This document shows, piece by piece, positions 1-8,320 of a DNA stretch of 64,000 nt. The stretch covers positions 19,855 to 83,854 of the forward strand of contig JAZHPA010000008.1 in the NCBI GenBank assembly GCA_051024685.1, written 5' to 3'. This DNA comes from UBA12545 sp051024685 (GTDB lineage: Bacteria > Bacillota > DSM-521 > Neomoorellales > Neomoorellaceae). Each line of letters starts with the position of its first letter. Within the stretch, counting starts at the first letter, position 1. The position numbers and the translations under genes were made by a program. A model generated the notes under the pieces. That model made no database searches, was not told where the DNA came from, and saw only the letters and a program-made list of their open reading frames with translations.

Positions 1-1
1 C

Positions 2-1126
2 CTTAAGTGGCATTCATCCGGCCACCTCTACTTCAGCCTCAAGGATAAGGTAGCGACCCTGCGGTGCGTGATGTTCCAGGGCCGCTGTCGTACTCTTAGG
101 TTCAGGCCCGAAAACGGCAGCCAGGCCATTGCCCGAGGTTACATCTCCGTTTACGAGCGGGACGGCCTCTACCAGCTCTACGTCCAGGACCTCTTTCCGG
201 CGGGGATGGGATTACTGGAAATCGCCCTCCAGGAATTGAAAAAACGCCTGGAAAAGGAAGGACTCTTTGACGAAAGCCGCAAGCGGCCCATTCCCAGGCT
301 TCCCCGCCGGGTAGGGGTGGTAACCTCGCTGAACGGTGCGGCCTGGCGGGATATTGTGACCGTAATCCGGCGTCGTTATCCCGGGATGGGTATTGTCCTG
401 GCCCCGGCATCGGTACAGGGTGAGACGGCGGTAGCGGAGATTGTGGCCGCCCTGGAAAACTTAAACCGGTGGGGGCAGGTGGATGTTATTATAGTTGGGC
501 GGGGCGGCGGCTCGGCCGAAGACCTATCTGCCTTCAACACGGAAGCAGTGGCCCGGGCCATTTACGCCTCCCGCATCCCGGTTATTGCCGCCGTCGGACA
601 CGAAACAGATTATACTATAGCGGACCTGGTGGCCGACCGCAGGGCTCCCACCCCTTCGGCTGCAGCCGAGATGGCCGTACCGGTGCGCATGGAGCTGGAG
701 CGGGAGATCCTGGGCCTCCACGGTCGCCTCCGGCGCAGCATGTTCCAACGGGTGAGCTGGTTAAAAGAAAAGGTGGAGCACTTGGCCCGGAGCCGCGGCC
801 TGGCCCGGCCGCAGCATGAAATTTACTGGCGCCAGCAGTATGTTGACGGCCTCGAACAGCGCCTTGCCAAGGCGTGGCAGGGCAACTGGCAGGAAAAGGT
901 GCAACACTTGAAACTACTGATAACGCGCCTGGAGGCGGCCAGCCCCCTAACGATCCTGCGAAGGGGCTACGCTGTGTGCCGGCGCGCGTCCGGCGGGACC
1001 GTGATACGCTCCGGCCGGGAAGTACAGGCGGGGGAGAAGGTCGAGGTAATCTTGCAGAGAGGTGCCCTACAGTGTTTGGTACAAGAAGTGGAGGGGGAGC
1101 TGAGTTGGCAGGAGAAGACAAACTAA
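2..1126 (+). CDS. xseA: Exodeoxyribonuclease VII large subunit, 5'-truncated by window edge
   Basis: Catalytic large subunit of exonuclease VII, which degrades single-stranded DNA with XseB in the cytoplasm. The reading frame is open from base 2 and encodes the family motif GHLYFSLKD before the first internal ATG (68), so the N-terminal OB-fold lies outside the window and 68 is not the true start. Visible motifs are VVTSLNGAAWRDI, VIIVGRGGGSAEDL and AAVGHETDYTIADLVADRR, all typical of the catalytic domain, followed by a charged helical C-terminal half. It is followed directly by xseB, as in many Firmicutes. Confidence 0.96.
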   Translation, partial: LKWHSSGHLYFSLKDKVATLRCVMFQGRCRTLRFRPENGSQAIARGYISVYERDGLYQLYVQDLFPAGMGLLEIALQELKKRLEKEGLFDESRKRPIPRLPRRVGVVTSLNGAAWRDIVTVIRRRYPGMGIVLAPASVQGETAVAEIVAALENLNRWGQVDVIIVGRGGGSAEDLSAFNTEAVARAIYASRIPVIAAVGHETDYTIADLVADRRAPTPSAAAEMAVPVRMELEREILGLHGRLRRSMFQRVSWLKEKVEHLARSRGLARPQHEIYWRQQYVDGLEQRLAKAWQGNWQEKVQHLKLLITRLEAASPLTILRRGYAVCRRASGGTVIRSGREVQAGEKVEVILQRGALQCLVQEVEGELSWQEKTN

Positions 1127-1353
1127 CCTTTGAGGAGGCTCTGGCCCGTCTGGAGGCCGTAGTCCAGTCTCTGGAAGGTGGGGACTTAAAGCTGGAACAG
1201 GCGCTGGAGTACTACCAGGAAGGTATCCGGTTGGTTCGCTTTTGCCGCCAAGAACTCAATCGGTTTGAAAACAAGCTCCAGATACTGGTAGCCGAAGAGG
1301 ACGGTGAGCTCGCGGCCCGGGAACTCGATTTATCGGGGGCAGGGGAAAGATGA
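1105..1353 (+). CDS. xseB: Exodeoxyribonuclease VII small subunit
   Basis: Small subunit of exonuclease VII, 82 residues, which binds the helical part of XseA. The family pattern LTFEEALARLEAVVQSLEGG, then LEQALEYYQEGIRLVRFC, is clear. I chose TTG 1105 because GAGGGGGAGC lies 4-14 bases upstream and the protein then has the usual length of about 80; the open frame extends further upstream but without family similarity. The start lies inside the xseA 3' end and the stop overlaps the ispA ATG, so the three genes are probably translationally coupled. Confidence 0.93.
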   Translation: MAGEDKLTFEEALARLEAVVQSLEGGDLKLEQALEYYQEGIRLVRFCRQELNRFENKLQILVAEEDGELAARELDLSGAGER

Positions 1354-2237
1354 ATTTGGAAGTATATTTATCCCAACGCCGGCAGCTTATCGAAGAAGCC
1401 CTGAAGGCCAACTTACCCGGTCCCCAATCCTACCCCCCTCTGATTCACCAGGCCATGCACTACAGCCTGCTGGCGGGAGGGAAGAGGCTGCGGCCCATTT
1501 TGGTGCTGGCGGCGGGAGAGGCGGTGGGTTATCCTGCTGAGGGTCTGCTGCCGGCGGCCTGCGCTGTGGAATTCCTGCATACCTATTCCCTTATCCATGA
1601 CGACTTGCCTTCCATGGACAACGACGACTACCGGCGCGGACGCTTGACCTGCCATAAAGTCTACGGTGAAGCCATAGCCATTCTGGCCGGAGACGCCCTT
1701 CTAACGGAAGCCTTCGGGTTGCTGGCCAGGCAGGTGGAAGCGGGTAGCACTCCGGAGGCGACGGTAGCCGCCGTTCAGGAGTTGGCCCTGGCAGCCGGTA
1801 CCCGGGGTCTGGTGGGTGGCCAGGTGGTAGACTTGATGGCAGAAGAGGGTAAGCCCGATCCCCAGCTGGTGGATTACATCCACCGCCACAAGACCGGCAG
1901 CCTCATTCGGGCCTGCCTGCGATTGGGAGGAATCCTGGGCGGAGCTACAGCCGAACAGATGGAAAAGTTGACCAGCTACGGCGAAGACATAGGGCTGGCC
2001 TTTCAAATTGTTGACGATCTTCTGGACATCCTGGGGGATTTTGCGCAAACGGGGAAGCCCGTTGGCAGTGACTTAAAAAAGAAGAAGGTCACGTACCCGG
2101 CCTGTTTTGGTATAGAAGAGTCTCGTCGTAAAGCCTGGGAACTGGCCGATCGGGCGAGAAGGACGGCAGAAGAACTGGGGGAGAGGGCCTGGCCTCTGGC
2201 CGCCTTAGCCCGCTACGTCGTCGAACGCCAGAGTTAG
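1350..2237 (+). CDS. ispA: Farnesyl diphosphate synthase (geranyltranstransferase)
   Basis: Condenses isopentenyl diphosphate with dimethylallyl or geranyl diphosphate to give farnesyl diphosphate. The protein has 295 residues, normal for the family. The first aspartate-rich motif is IHDDLPSMDND (Asp84-Asp85), the second is DDLLD (222-226), and GGKRLRP near residue 43 binds diphosphate. Its ATG overlaps the xseB stop by four bases. The next gene in this pathway, dxs, lies downstream beyond the OLE RNA and oapA, which is the classical OLE arrangement. Confidence 0.96.
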   Translation: MNLEVYLSQRRQLIEEALKANLPGPQSYPPLIHQAMHYSLLAGGKRLRPILVLAAGEAVGYPAEGLLPAACAVEFLHTYSLIHDDLPSMDNDDYRRGRLTCHKVYGEAIAILAGDALLTEAFGLLARQVEAGSTPEATVAAVQELALAAGTRGLVGGQVVDLMAEEGKPDPQLVDYIHRHKTGSLIRACLRLGGILGGATAEQMEKLTSYGEDIGLAFQIVDDLLDILGDFAQTGKPVGSDLKKKKVTYPACFGIEESRRKAWELADRARRTAEELGERAWPLAALARYVVERQS

Positions 2238-2348
2238 CTACACGGCGCAAGGGGACGCTTTAGTTAAGTACATAGTGGATGTCAGGTTTTCCGTGCGGTG
2301 AGACCCCTAAGTCAAGTATAGGGCTGGATTGACCCCGGTTTTCCCGGC

Positions 2349-2377
2349 TTGCTGCGGGTATTAATATGACGTATAAT
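2349..2377 (+). promoter_or_regulatory. Candidate sigma-A promoter for the OLE RNA
   Basis: TTGCTG (2349-2354), a 17-base spacer and a perfect TATAAT (2372-2377) lie in the ispA-OLE gap. Transcription would start near 2384, about 60 bases before the closing stem of the RNA. The core hexamers and spacing are good; use in vivo is inference. Confidence 0.5.
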
Positions 2378-2445
2378 CTAACATGCATACTATTGCACGA
2401 CTTACTTTTCCATAGTGTCTTTATCAAGGGATGGCCTACCAGCTC

Positions 2446-3058
2446 AGTGGGTGGCGCAGTATCCTAGTCAGTACCGCCATTCCTGAAGACGGGCCTAAAA
2501 ATCCGTCGAGGGCACACCGATGAAGTTCCTGGTGCTGGCTGCCGACGCCCAGTCGGGGGTTGGTGCTGGGAGTTAAGGAAGGAGGGCGATCTACAATGGC
2601 ATGTAGGCGTGGACCCTTCTTCCGCGGAGACCCAAGTGCGTGGGAAAGTCCCGGCAGGAACGAGTACTATGGCTTGGGGTAGAAACCTGCAGTCGGTACA
2701 AAAGGGTGCTGGCTGCAGCGTAGCCTGCCTTGAGCGGTTGTGGTGGAAACCGGCCCGGTCGAACACGGGTTGCTGCCCGACTTCGCTGCCCGGAGTCCAG
2801 GCAGTCCAGTTGAAACCACAACTGCAAAAGAGGCTAGGGAATGGACGGTGCTGTGGAGGAAAACTCCTAGGCTGTTTACGCCTTGGTAAGACCTGCCAGG
2901 GATTGAAGTGTGTGCTAAGTGGTAATCCAGTCCTGTATACGGCGACGTTACAGGGCGACCTTTAAAGGGAAACCGCCGCTACGGCGACGTGCGGTAGGTT
3001 GCCGGGAAATCCTACTGGACCTAAGCCGCAGCCTTTACCTGGCAGGTTGCCACCCACT
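2446..3058 (+). ncRNA. ole: OLE RNA (ornate large extremophilic RNA)
   Basis: OLE is a large structured RNA of about 600 nucleotides that, in Bacillus halodurans, forms a membrane ribonucleoprotein with OapA and affects tolerance to cold, alcohol and magnesium. Here an 860-base gap without convincing ORFs lies exactly between ispA and an OapA gene, the known OLE position. AGTGGGTGGC (2446-2455) is fully complementary to GCCACCCACT (3049-3058), which closes a 613-nt domain, the expected size. Local helices are also present, such as CAGTTG/CAACTG near 2810-2825. A good TATAAT promoter lies about 70 bases upstream, so the transcript may begin near 2384. I recognised it from synteny and structure, not from a covariance search. 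Confidence 0.85.
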
Positions 3059-3099
3059 TGTCCATGGAGCGTACATAGCGGGAAAGGAAGCAGGGACAC

Positions 3100-3684
3100 T
3101 TGGGAGGTAACAAGGGGCGGCGCCCCTGGCGCAATGCCTTGAGCGTAGGCTCAACCACTTTTTTTTTAACACTGATAATAGGCTACGTCTCCCAGACCTT
3201 TATGGGTCGCATGGGGTCCCTCATTGTGTCCTTCTCCCTTTTAATAGTCATAATTCTTACCGGTATTGTTTTTGATGTTTTGGGTACAGCGGTGGCAGCT
3301 GCCGTCGAACCTCCCTTCCATGCTAAGGCGGCCAGGAAGATCCCGGGTGCCAAACAGGCTATATGGTTGTTGCGTAATGCGGATCGGGTGGCCAGCTTTG
3401 CCAACGACGTAGTGGGTGACGTTTGCGGAACCTTGAGCGGGGCTATCGGAGCCGGTATTCTTTTCCGCCTGGCAGGGGCAGCGGCGGAAAGCGTGCTGCT
3501 GGGCACCACCATGACGGCCCTTATAGCCGCCTTTACCGTAGGCGGGAAAGCCGCGGGTAAAAGGATGGCCATACGCGAGGCAGAGGAGATCGTGTTTTGG
3601 GTGGGGCGAGTAATAGCAGTGGTAGAAGGGCTCACCGGAAAACAGCTGGTAAATGACAGGTTGCAGAAGGGTAAGCTGAAATGA
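3100..3684 (+). CDS. oapA: OLE-associated membrane protein OapA
   Basis: A 194-residue integral membrane protein that, in its family, binds OLE RNA and places it at the cell membrane. It starts with a basic segment (GRRPWRNAL), then hydrophobic segments at about 16-34, 38-62, 110-128 and 130-152, with a conserved-looking loop around residues 80-110. TTG 3100 is the likely start, with AAAGGAAG about 9 bases upstream. The gene lies 40 bases after the OLE closing stem and overlaps the dxs ATG by four bases. The call rests on position and membrane layout; the cytoplasmic and membrane topology is inferred. Confidence 0.85.
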   Translation: MGGNKGRRPWRNALSVGSTTFFLTLIIGYVSQTFMGRMGSLIVSFSLLIVIILTGIVFDVLGTAVAAAVEPPFHAKAARKIPGAKQAIWLLRNADRVASFANDVVGDVCGTLSGAIGAGILFRLAGAAAESVLLGTTMTALIAAFTVGGKAAGKRMAIREAEEIVFWVGRVIAVVEGLTGKQLVNDRLQKGKLK

Positions 3685-5600
3685 AACTGCTGGACCGGAT
3701 TGCTTCACCGGAGGACTTAAAGTCTTTAACCTTACCGCAACTGGAAGCACTGGCCGGAGAAATACGCGAGGAGCTGGTAAGGGTCGTGGCCCAAAACGGG
3801 GGGCACCTGGCACCCAACCTCGGGGTGGTAGAGCTGACCCTGGCCCTCCATACCACCTTTGATTCTCCCCGGGATAAGATCATCTGGGACGTGGGGCACC
3901 AGTGTTATGTGCACAAAATCCTGACCGGTCGTCGTTCACGGTTTGCCACCTTGCGCCAATTTGGGGGATTAAGCGGTTTCCCGAAAAGGAGTGAAAGCCC
4001 CCATGACGTATTTAACACGGGCCACAGCAGCACTTCTATTTCGGCCGCCTTGGGTATGGCCTTGGCCCGCGACCTGGCGGGGGAGAAATTTCACGTAGTA
4101 GCAGTAATCGGCGACGGGGCCTTGACGGGGGGCATGGCCTTTGAGGCTATGAACCACGCGGGACACCTTCGGACCGACCTGATTGTTGTTTTAAACGACA
4201 ACGAGATGTCCATTGCCGGGCCGGTAGGCGCCATGGCGTCCTATCTGTCCCGCCTGCGTACAGACCCCCGCTATTCCCGGAGCAAAGAAGAATTAGAAAT
4301 GATATTGAAGCGCCTGCCCCGTGTCGGCCCCAAATTTTTAAACTTAATGGAGCGTTTAAAGGACAGCCTCAAGTACTTGGTAATACCCGGCATGCTTTTT
4401 GAGGAACTGGGTTTTACTTATCTGGGACCCATTGACGGGCATAATATCGGCCAACTGAGGGAAATATTGCAACAGGCCCGACGCACCCGGGGGCCCGTCC
4501 TGGTCCATGTGCTCACCCGAAAAGGAAAGGGTTATCCTCCGGCCGAGGCCCGGCCTGAAGTTTTTCATGGAGTCGGTCCTTTCGATCCCCAGAAGGGAGA
4601 AATCATAGACCGTGGTGGCCCGCCGACCTTCACGGCCGTTTTCGGTGCCGAGCTGGTGCGTCAGGCCGAGGAAGACGAGCGCATTGTAGCCATTACGGCA
4701 GCCATGCCCGACGGCACCGGCCTCATTCCCTTTTCACGGCGGTTCCCCCAACGATTTTTCGATGTGGGTATTGCCGAACAGCACGCGGTAACCCTGGCAG
4801 CCGGCCTGGCAGCCATGGGTTTAAGGCCTGTGGTGGCCATTTATTCTACCTTCATCCAGCGGGCAGTGGATCAAATCATCCATGACGTAGCCCTGATGCG
4901 GTTACCGGTTACCCTGGTGCTGGACCGGGCCGGCCTGGTGGGTGAAGATGGGGAAACCCACCAGGGCCTTTTCGACATTGCCTTGTTGAGGTGTATACCG
5001 GGCATTGTTTTTATGGCCCCCAAAGACGAGCAGGAACTCCGTCATATGGTGGCTACGGCCCTGAGAGTTGACGGCCCGGCGGTTATCCGGTATCCACGGG
5101 GACAGGGGATGGGAGTACCCCTCGAAGGAGACGCCCGGCCACTGCCGGTGGGCAAAGGTGAGGTTTTGCGGGAAGGAAACCAGGTGGCGGTGATAGCCCT
5201 GGGCCCTTTGGCCTATTCGGCCCTAGAGGCTGCCGAGGAACTGGCCGGGCGGGGCATAGAAGCCACGGTCATCAACGCCCGCTTCGTGAAACCCCTGGAT
5301 ATGGATTTAATTATCCACTGGGCGCGGCATACGGGGCATGTTGTCACCTTAGAAGAACATGTGGTGGCCGGAGGGTTCGGCAGTGCCGTTTTAGAAGCGC
5401 TGGCGGCGGCAGGGTGTGCAGGAGTTGAGGTTCGCTGTCTGGGCGTCCGGGATGTATTTGTGCCCCACGGCCAGCCCCGGGTTTTACGGGAGCGTTTGGG
5501 GCTTGTACCTTCTGCTATAGCGGACGAGGTGGAGAGAATGCTCAAGGGTGAATCTGCAGCTCCCGGTGCGGGCGAAGTAAAGGAGTTGTTCGATGGGTAG
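3681..5600 (+). CDS. dxs: 1-deoxy-D-xylulose-5-phosphate synthase
   Basis: First enzyme of the methylerythritol phosphate pathway: pyruvate plus glyceraldehyde 3-phosphate gives DXP and CO2, using thiamine diphosphate and Mg2+. The protein has 639 residues. The ThDP/Mg motif is GDGALTGG (from residue 144) with LNDN (171-174), and the transketolase-like pyrimidine domain shows DVGIAEQHAVTLAAGLA. The N-terminal VGHQCYVHKILTGR is typical. The start overlaps oapA and the stop overlaps tlyA, consistent with one operon linking isoprenoid genes to OLE. Confidence 0.97.
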   Translation: MKLLDRIASPEDLKSLTLPQLEALAGEIREELVRVVAQNGGHLAPNLGVVELTLALHTTFDSPRDKIIWDVGHQCYVHKILTGRRSRFATLRQFGGLSGFPKRSESPHDVFNTGHSSTSISAALGMALARDLAGEKFHVVAVIGDGALTGGMAFEAMNHAGHLRTDLIVVLNDNEMSIAGPVGAMASYLSRLRTDPRYSRSKEELEMILKRLPRVGPKFLNLMERLKDSLKYLVIPGMLFEELGFTYLGPIDGHNIGQLREILQQARRTRGPVLVHVLTRKGKGYPPAEARPEVFHGVGPFDPQKGEIIDRGGPPTFTAVFGAELVRQAEEDERIVAITAAMPDGTGLIPFSRRFPQRFFDVGIAEQHAVTLAAGLAAMGLRPVVAIYSTFIQRAVDQIIHDVALMRLPVTLVLDRAGLVGEDGETHQGLFDIALLRCIPGIVFMAPKDEQELRHMVATALRVDGPAVIRYPRGQGMGVPLEGDARPLPVGKGEVLREGNQVAVIALGPLAYSALEAAEELAGRGIEATVINARFVKPLDMDLIIHWARHTGHVVTLEEHVVAGGFGSAVLEALAAAGCAGVEVRCLGVRDVFVPHGQPRVLRERLGLVPSAIADEVERMLKGESAAPGAGEVKELFDG

Positions 5601-6420
5601 CACCAGGAAACGATTGGATGTTCTCTTGGTAGAAAGAGGATTGTTCCCCAGCCGTGAGCGGGCCCGAACGGCCATTATGGCGGGAGAGGTGCTGGTCAAC
5701 GGACGAGCCCTCTGCAAGCCCGGGAGCCAGGTGGCTGCTGAAGCGGAAATCGAGGTTTTAAATTCCTCGCCCCGCTACGTCAGCCGCGGGGGTTTGAAGC
5801 TGGAGCGGGCCTTACAAGTTTTTGGCGTTGATCCCTCCGGGAGGGTGGCCTTGGACGCCGGAGCTTCCACCGGGGGGTTTACCGACTGCCTCCTGAAGCA
5901 CGGCGCCCGACGGGTACACGCGGTAGACGTTGGGTATGGACAGCTCGACTGGCGCCTGCGCCAGGACCCGCGGGTCGTTGTTCATGAAAGGGTAAACTTA
6001 CGGTATTTAACCCCGGAGATTCTGGGCGAAAGAGTAGATCTAGCTACGCTAGATCTTTCTTTTATTTCTTTAAGCAAGGTGTGGTCGGCCGTTCTGAAGT
6101 GTCTTCTTCCCCAGGGCGAAGTAATAGCTCTGGTTAAGCCCCAGTTTGAAGCAGGGCCGGAAAGGGTGGGGAAAAAGGGTGTAGTGCGCGACCCTGAGGT
6201 TCACTGCCAGGTGCTTCTGGAAGTGTGTGCGGGAGCCCAGGCCCAGGGATTTTCCCTTTGGGGGCTTTCTTATTCCCCCCTTTTAGGCCCGGAGGGAAAC
6301 AGGGAATTCTTCCTCTGGCTGGGCTTAAGTGCTCCCGGGCTGACGTGGCGGGAGGTGGAAGCCCTTGTTCCTGAAGTGGTGTCCAGGGCCCATAAAGAAG
6401 TAAAAGGTGGAAAGGAGTGA
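5593..6420 (+). CDS. tlyA: TlyA-family rRNA 2'-O-methyltransferase (YqxC)
   Basis: TlyA-family S4-FtsJ protein of 275 residues. The N-terminal S4 RNA-binding domain (RLDVLLVERGLFPSRERART, about 5-65) is followed by a Rossmann methyltransferase with the SAM site LDAGASTGGFTDCLL near residue 92 and the catalytic-type KPQFEAG near residue 183. Family members methylate ribose in 16S and 23S rRNA; the exact target here is not shown. The ATG overlaps dxs by eight bases, the usual genomic position between dxs and argR/recN. Confidence 0.92.
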   Translation: MGSTRKRLDVLLVERGLFPSRERARTAIMAGEVLVNGRALCKPGSQVAAEAEIEVLNSSPRYVSRGGLKLERALQVFGVDPSGRVALDAGASTGGFTDCLLKHGARRVHAVDVGYGQLDWRLRQDPRVVVHERVNLRYLTPEILGERVDLATLDLSFISLSKVWSAVLKCLLPQGEVIALVKPQFEAGPERVGKKGVVRDPEVHCQVLLEVCAGAQAQGFSLWGLSYSPLLGPEGNREFFLWLGLSAPGLTWREVEALVPEVVSRAHKEVKGGKE

Positions 6421-6424
6421 AGCC

Positions 6425-6964
6425 TTGGTTGCCGGCGATTTATTTCTTCTGGGGCTTCTAATCGGTGGTTTTATAGCTGCGTGGTGGCTCAAGCGACGGC
6501 AAGCTCAAAGATTGGCCGCCCGGATCCGGCGGGCCCAGAAGGCGGAAAAAGAGGCCATACGTTTTTTGACCGAGAAAGGCTACCAGGTGATTGATGTCCA
6601 GCGCCAGATACCGGTAGTCATGGTGGTAGACGGGCGGGAATATAAAGGCTCTGTGCGGGCCGACATTGTCGCCCGTAAAGGTGGCAAGACCTATGTTGTG
6701 GAAGTTAAAAGCGGGCGCCAGGGCGAAGAGCCAGGAAAGGCGGCCACTCGAAGGCAACTGCTGGAATATTTTTTAGTGTACCGGCCTCATGAGTTGCTGT
6801 TATTAGACATGCAGGGGCGAAAAATGCACCGCATATCTTTCCGCCTCGGTGGCAATTGGTATAATAAATTACAGGGGCTCCCAGATATATGGAGATACGC
6901 CCTTGCGGGGTCCTTGGGAGCCTTAATCACCTGGTTAGGTTTGGCCAATGGGTTGGGGAAATGA
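6425..6964 (+). CDS. Membrane-anchored PD-(D/E)XK (YraN-like) nuclease-fold protein
   Basis: A protein of about 179 residues. One N-terminal membrane helix is followed by a basic helix, then a nuclease-like core with VRADIVARKGGKTYVVEVKSG, which is the D...E-x-K pattern of restriction-endonuclease-fold proteins, and a second hydrophobic stretch at the C-terminus (ALAGSLGALITWLGLANGL). I chose TTG 6425 because AAAGGAG (6411-6417) lies 7 bases upstream; a GTG at 6407 is also open. It sits between tlyA and nadK in the operon. Substrate and role are unknown. Confidence 0.7.
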   Translation: MVAGDLFLLGLLIGGFIAAWWLKRRQAQRLAARIRRAQKAEKEAIRFLTEKGYQVIDVQRQIPVVMVVDGREYKGSVRADIVARKGGKTYVVEVKSGRQGEEPGKAATRRQLLEYFLVYRPHELLLLDMQGRKMHRISFRLGGNWYNKLQGLPDIWRYALAGSLGALITWLGLANGLGK

Positions 6965-6973
6965 GGGACGCCT

Positions 6974-7858
6974 TTGCAGAGAATAGCTTTAATAGCAAAT
7001 CATAGCAAACCGCAAGTATACGGTGTAGCCCTTAACCTGATGGACTGGCTGGAAAAACGGGGCGTTGAGCCCCTGGTGCTGTCCAGCACGGCCGAAAAGC
7101 TTGGTTGTCCCGGGCGAGGTATTCCGGCCGAAGAACTGGTGAAGGCGGACTGTGTGTTGTCATTGGGGGGAGACGGCACGCTTTTGCAGGCAGCCAGGCT
7201 GGTAGCAGAAATGGGGATACCCATTTTAGGGGTCAATTTGGGCCACTTGGGGTTTTTGACGGAAATCGAACTAAGTGAACTCTTTCCTTCCCTGGAGAGG
7301 CTTCTGGGCGGCGATTTCAGCATCGAAGAGCGGATGATGCTGTCCACCTGCCTGTGGCGAGACGGGAGAAAGGCCTTTTTTACAGCCCTAAACGATGTGG
7401 TTATTACCAAAGGTGCCTTTTCCCGCATGCTCAGATTGGAAGTATATGTAGGCGAGGCCTATCTCGATACCTATCCGGCGGACGGGCTGATTGTGTCTTC
7501 TCCTACCGGATCTACGGCCTACTCCCTTTCGGCGGGGGGGCCTTTGGTGTCACCGGAGCTGCAGGTAATGATTATAACCCCTATCTGTCCCCACACCCTT
7601 TACGCCCGTCCCCTGGTAGTACGGGGAGACCGGGAAATTCGCGTCAAGGTCTATGCCGCAGGAGCCGAAGTGATGCTAACCGTTGACGGCCAGCAAGGGG
7701 TACACTTAAACCACGGCGACGAAGTGATCACCTCTAAAGCGGGGGTGCCCGCCCGCCTCATACGTCTGCAGGGGCGTTCATTTTACAGCTTGGTACGGGA
7801 AAAACTGCGGGAAGGAGGTAACCGCCATAGCCTTGAAGAGCCTGGCGAGGAGGGATGA
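6974..7858 (+). CDS. nadK: NAD kinase
   Basis: Phosphorylates NAD to NADP using ATP or polyphosphate. The protein has 294 residues with the signature GGDGTLLQAAR (GGDGT at 65-69), GVNLGHLGFLTE, a catalytic NDVVITKG segment, and SPTGSTAYSLSAGGP, the NAD-binding loop. The start is TTG 6974 with GAGGGA just upstream. It overlaps argR by four bases. Confidence 0.96.
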   Translation: MQRIALIANHSKPQVYGVALNLMDWLEKRGVEPLVLSSTAEKLGCPGRGIPAEELVKADCVLSLGGDGTLLQAARLVAEMGIPILGVNLGHLGFLTEIELSELFPSLERLLGGDFSIEERMMLSTCLWRDGRKAFFTALNDVVITKGAFSRMLRLEVYVGEAYLDTYPADGLIVSSPTGSTAYSLSAGGPLVSPELQVMIITPICPHTLYARPLVVRGDREIRVKVYAAGAEVMLTVDGQQGVHLNHGDEVITSKAGVPARLIRLQGRSFYSLVREKLREGGNRHSLEEPGEEG

Positions 7859-8310
7859 AAAAAGCCAAGCGCCAACAGCTCATATTATCCATCATTGGGG
7901 AAAAGCCTATTGAGACTCAGTTGCAGCTAATCCAGGAACTCCGGGCCCGGGGATTAGAGGTAACCCAAGCCACCATATCCAGGGACATCAAGGAATTGGG
8001 CCTGATAAAGGTGCCGGCCGGGGAGAACAGCTATCGCTACGCTCCTCCGCCGGAAGAGCGGCGGCCGAATCCCTATCTGCGTTTGCAGCGGTTGTTTCAG
8101 GATTCGGTGGTCAAAGTTGATTTCAGTGAAAATCTTATTCTTATCCGAACCCTCCCCGGCACCGCCCATGCCGTGGCGTCCTGTATCGACCAAATTGAAT
8201 GGCCGGAAATTATCGGTACCGTGGCCGGGGATGATACCATTTTAGTCATTATCAAGCCCAAGGACGCCGTGCCTAACATTTTCCATCGCTTCATAACCTT
8301 GCTGTCGTAG
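7855..8310 (+). CDS. argR: Arginine repressor ArgR/AhrC
   Basis: Arginine-dependent transcription factor controlling arginine synthesis and breakdown, 151 residues. The N-terminal winged helix contains ELRARGLEVTQATISRDIKELGL, and the C-terminal hexamerisation and arginine-binding domain contains PGTAHAVASCIDQ and GTVAGDDTILVI, with the key GDDT residues present. Its place between nadK and recN is conserved in Firmicutes. Confidence 0.96.
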   Translation: MKKAKRQQLILSIIGEKPIETQLQLIQELRARGLEVTQATISRDIKELGLIKVPAGENSYRYAPPPEERRPNPYLRLQRLFQDSVVKVDFSENLILIRTLPGTAHAVASCIDQIEWPEIIGTVAGDDTILVIIKPKDAVPNIFHRFITLLS

Positions 8311-8320
8311 GAGGAAGCGT

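Noticed and set aside
2464..3110. Open frames on both strands between ispA and oapA (for example a 118-codon frame at 2609)
   Set aside because: They lack ribosome sites and protein-like composition and lie inside the OLE RNA.
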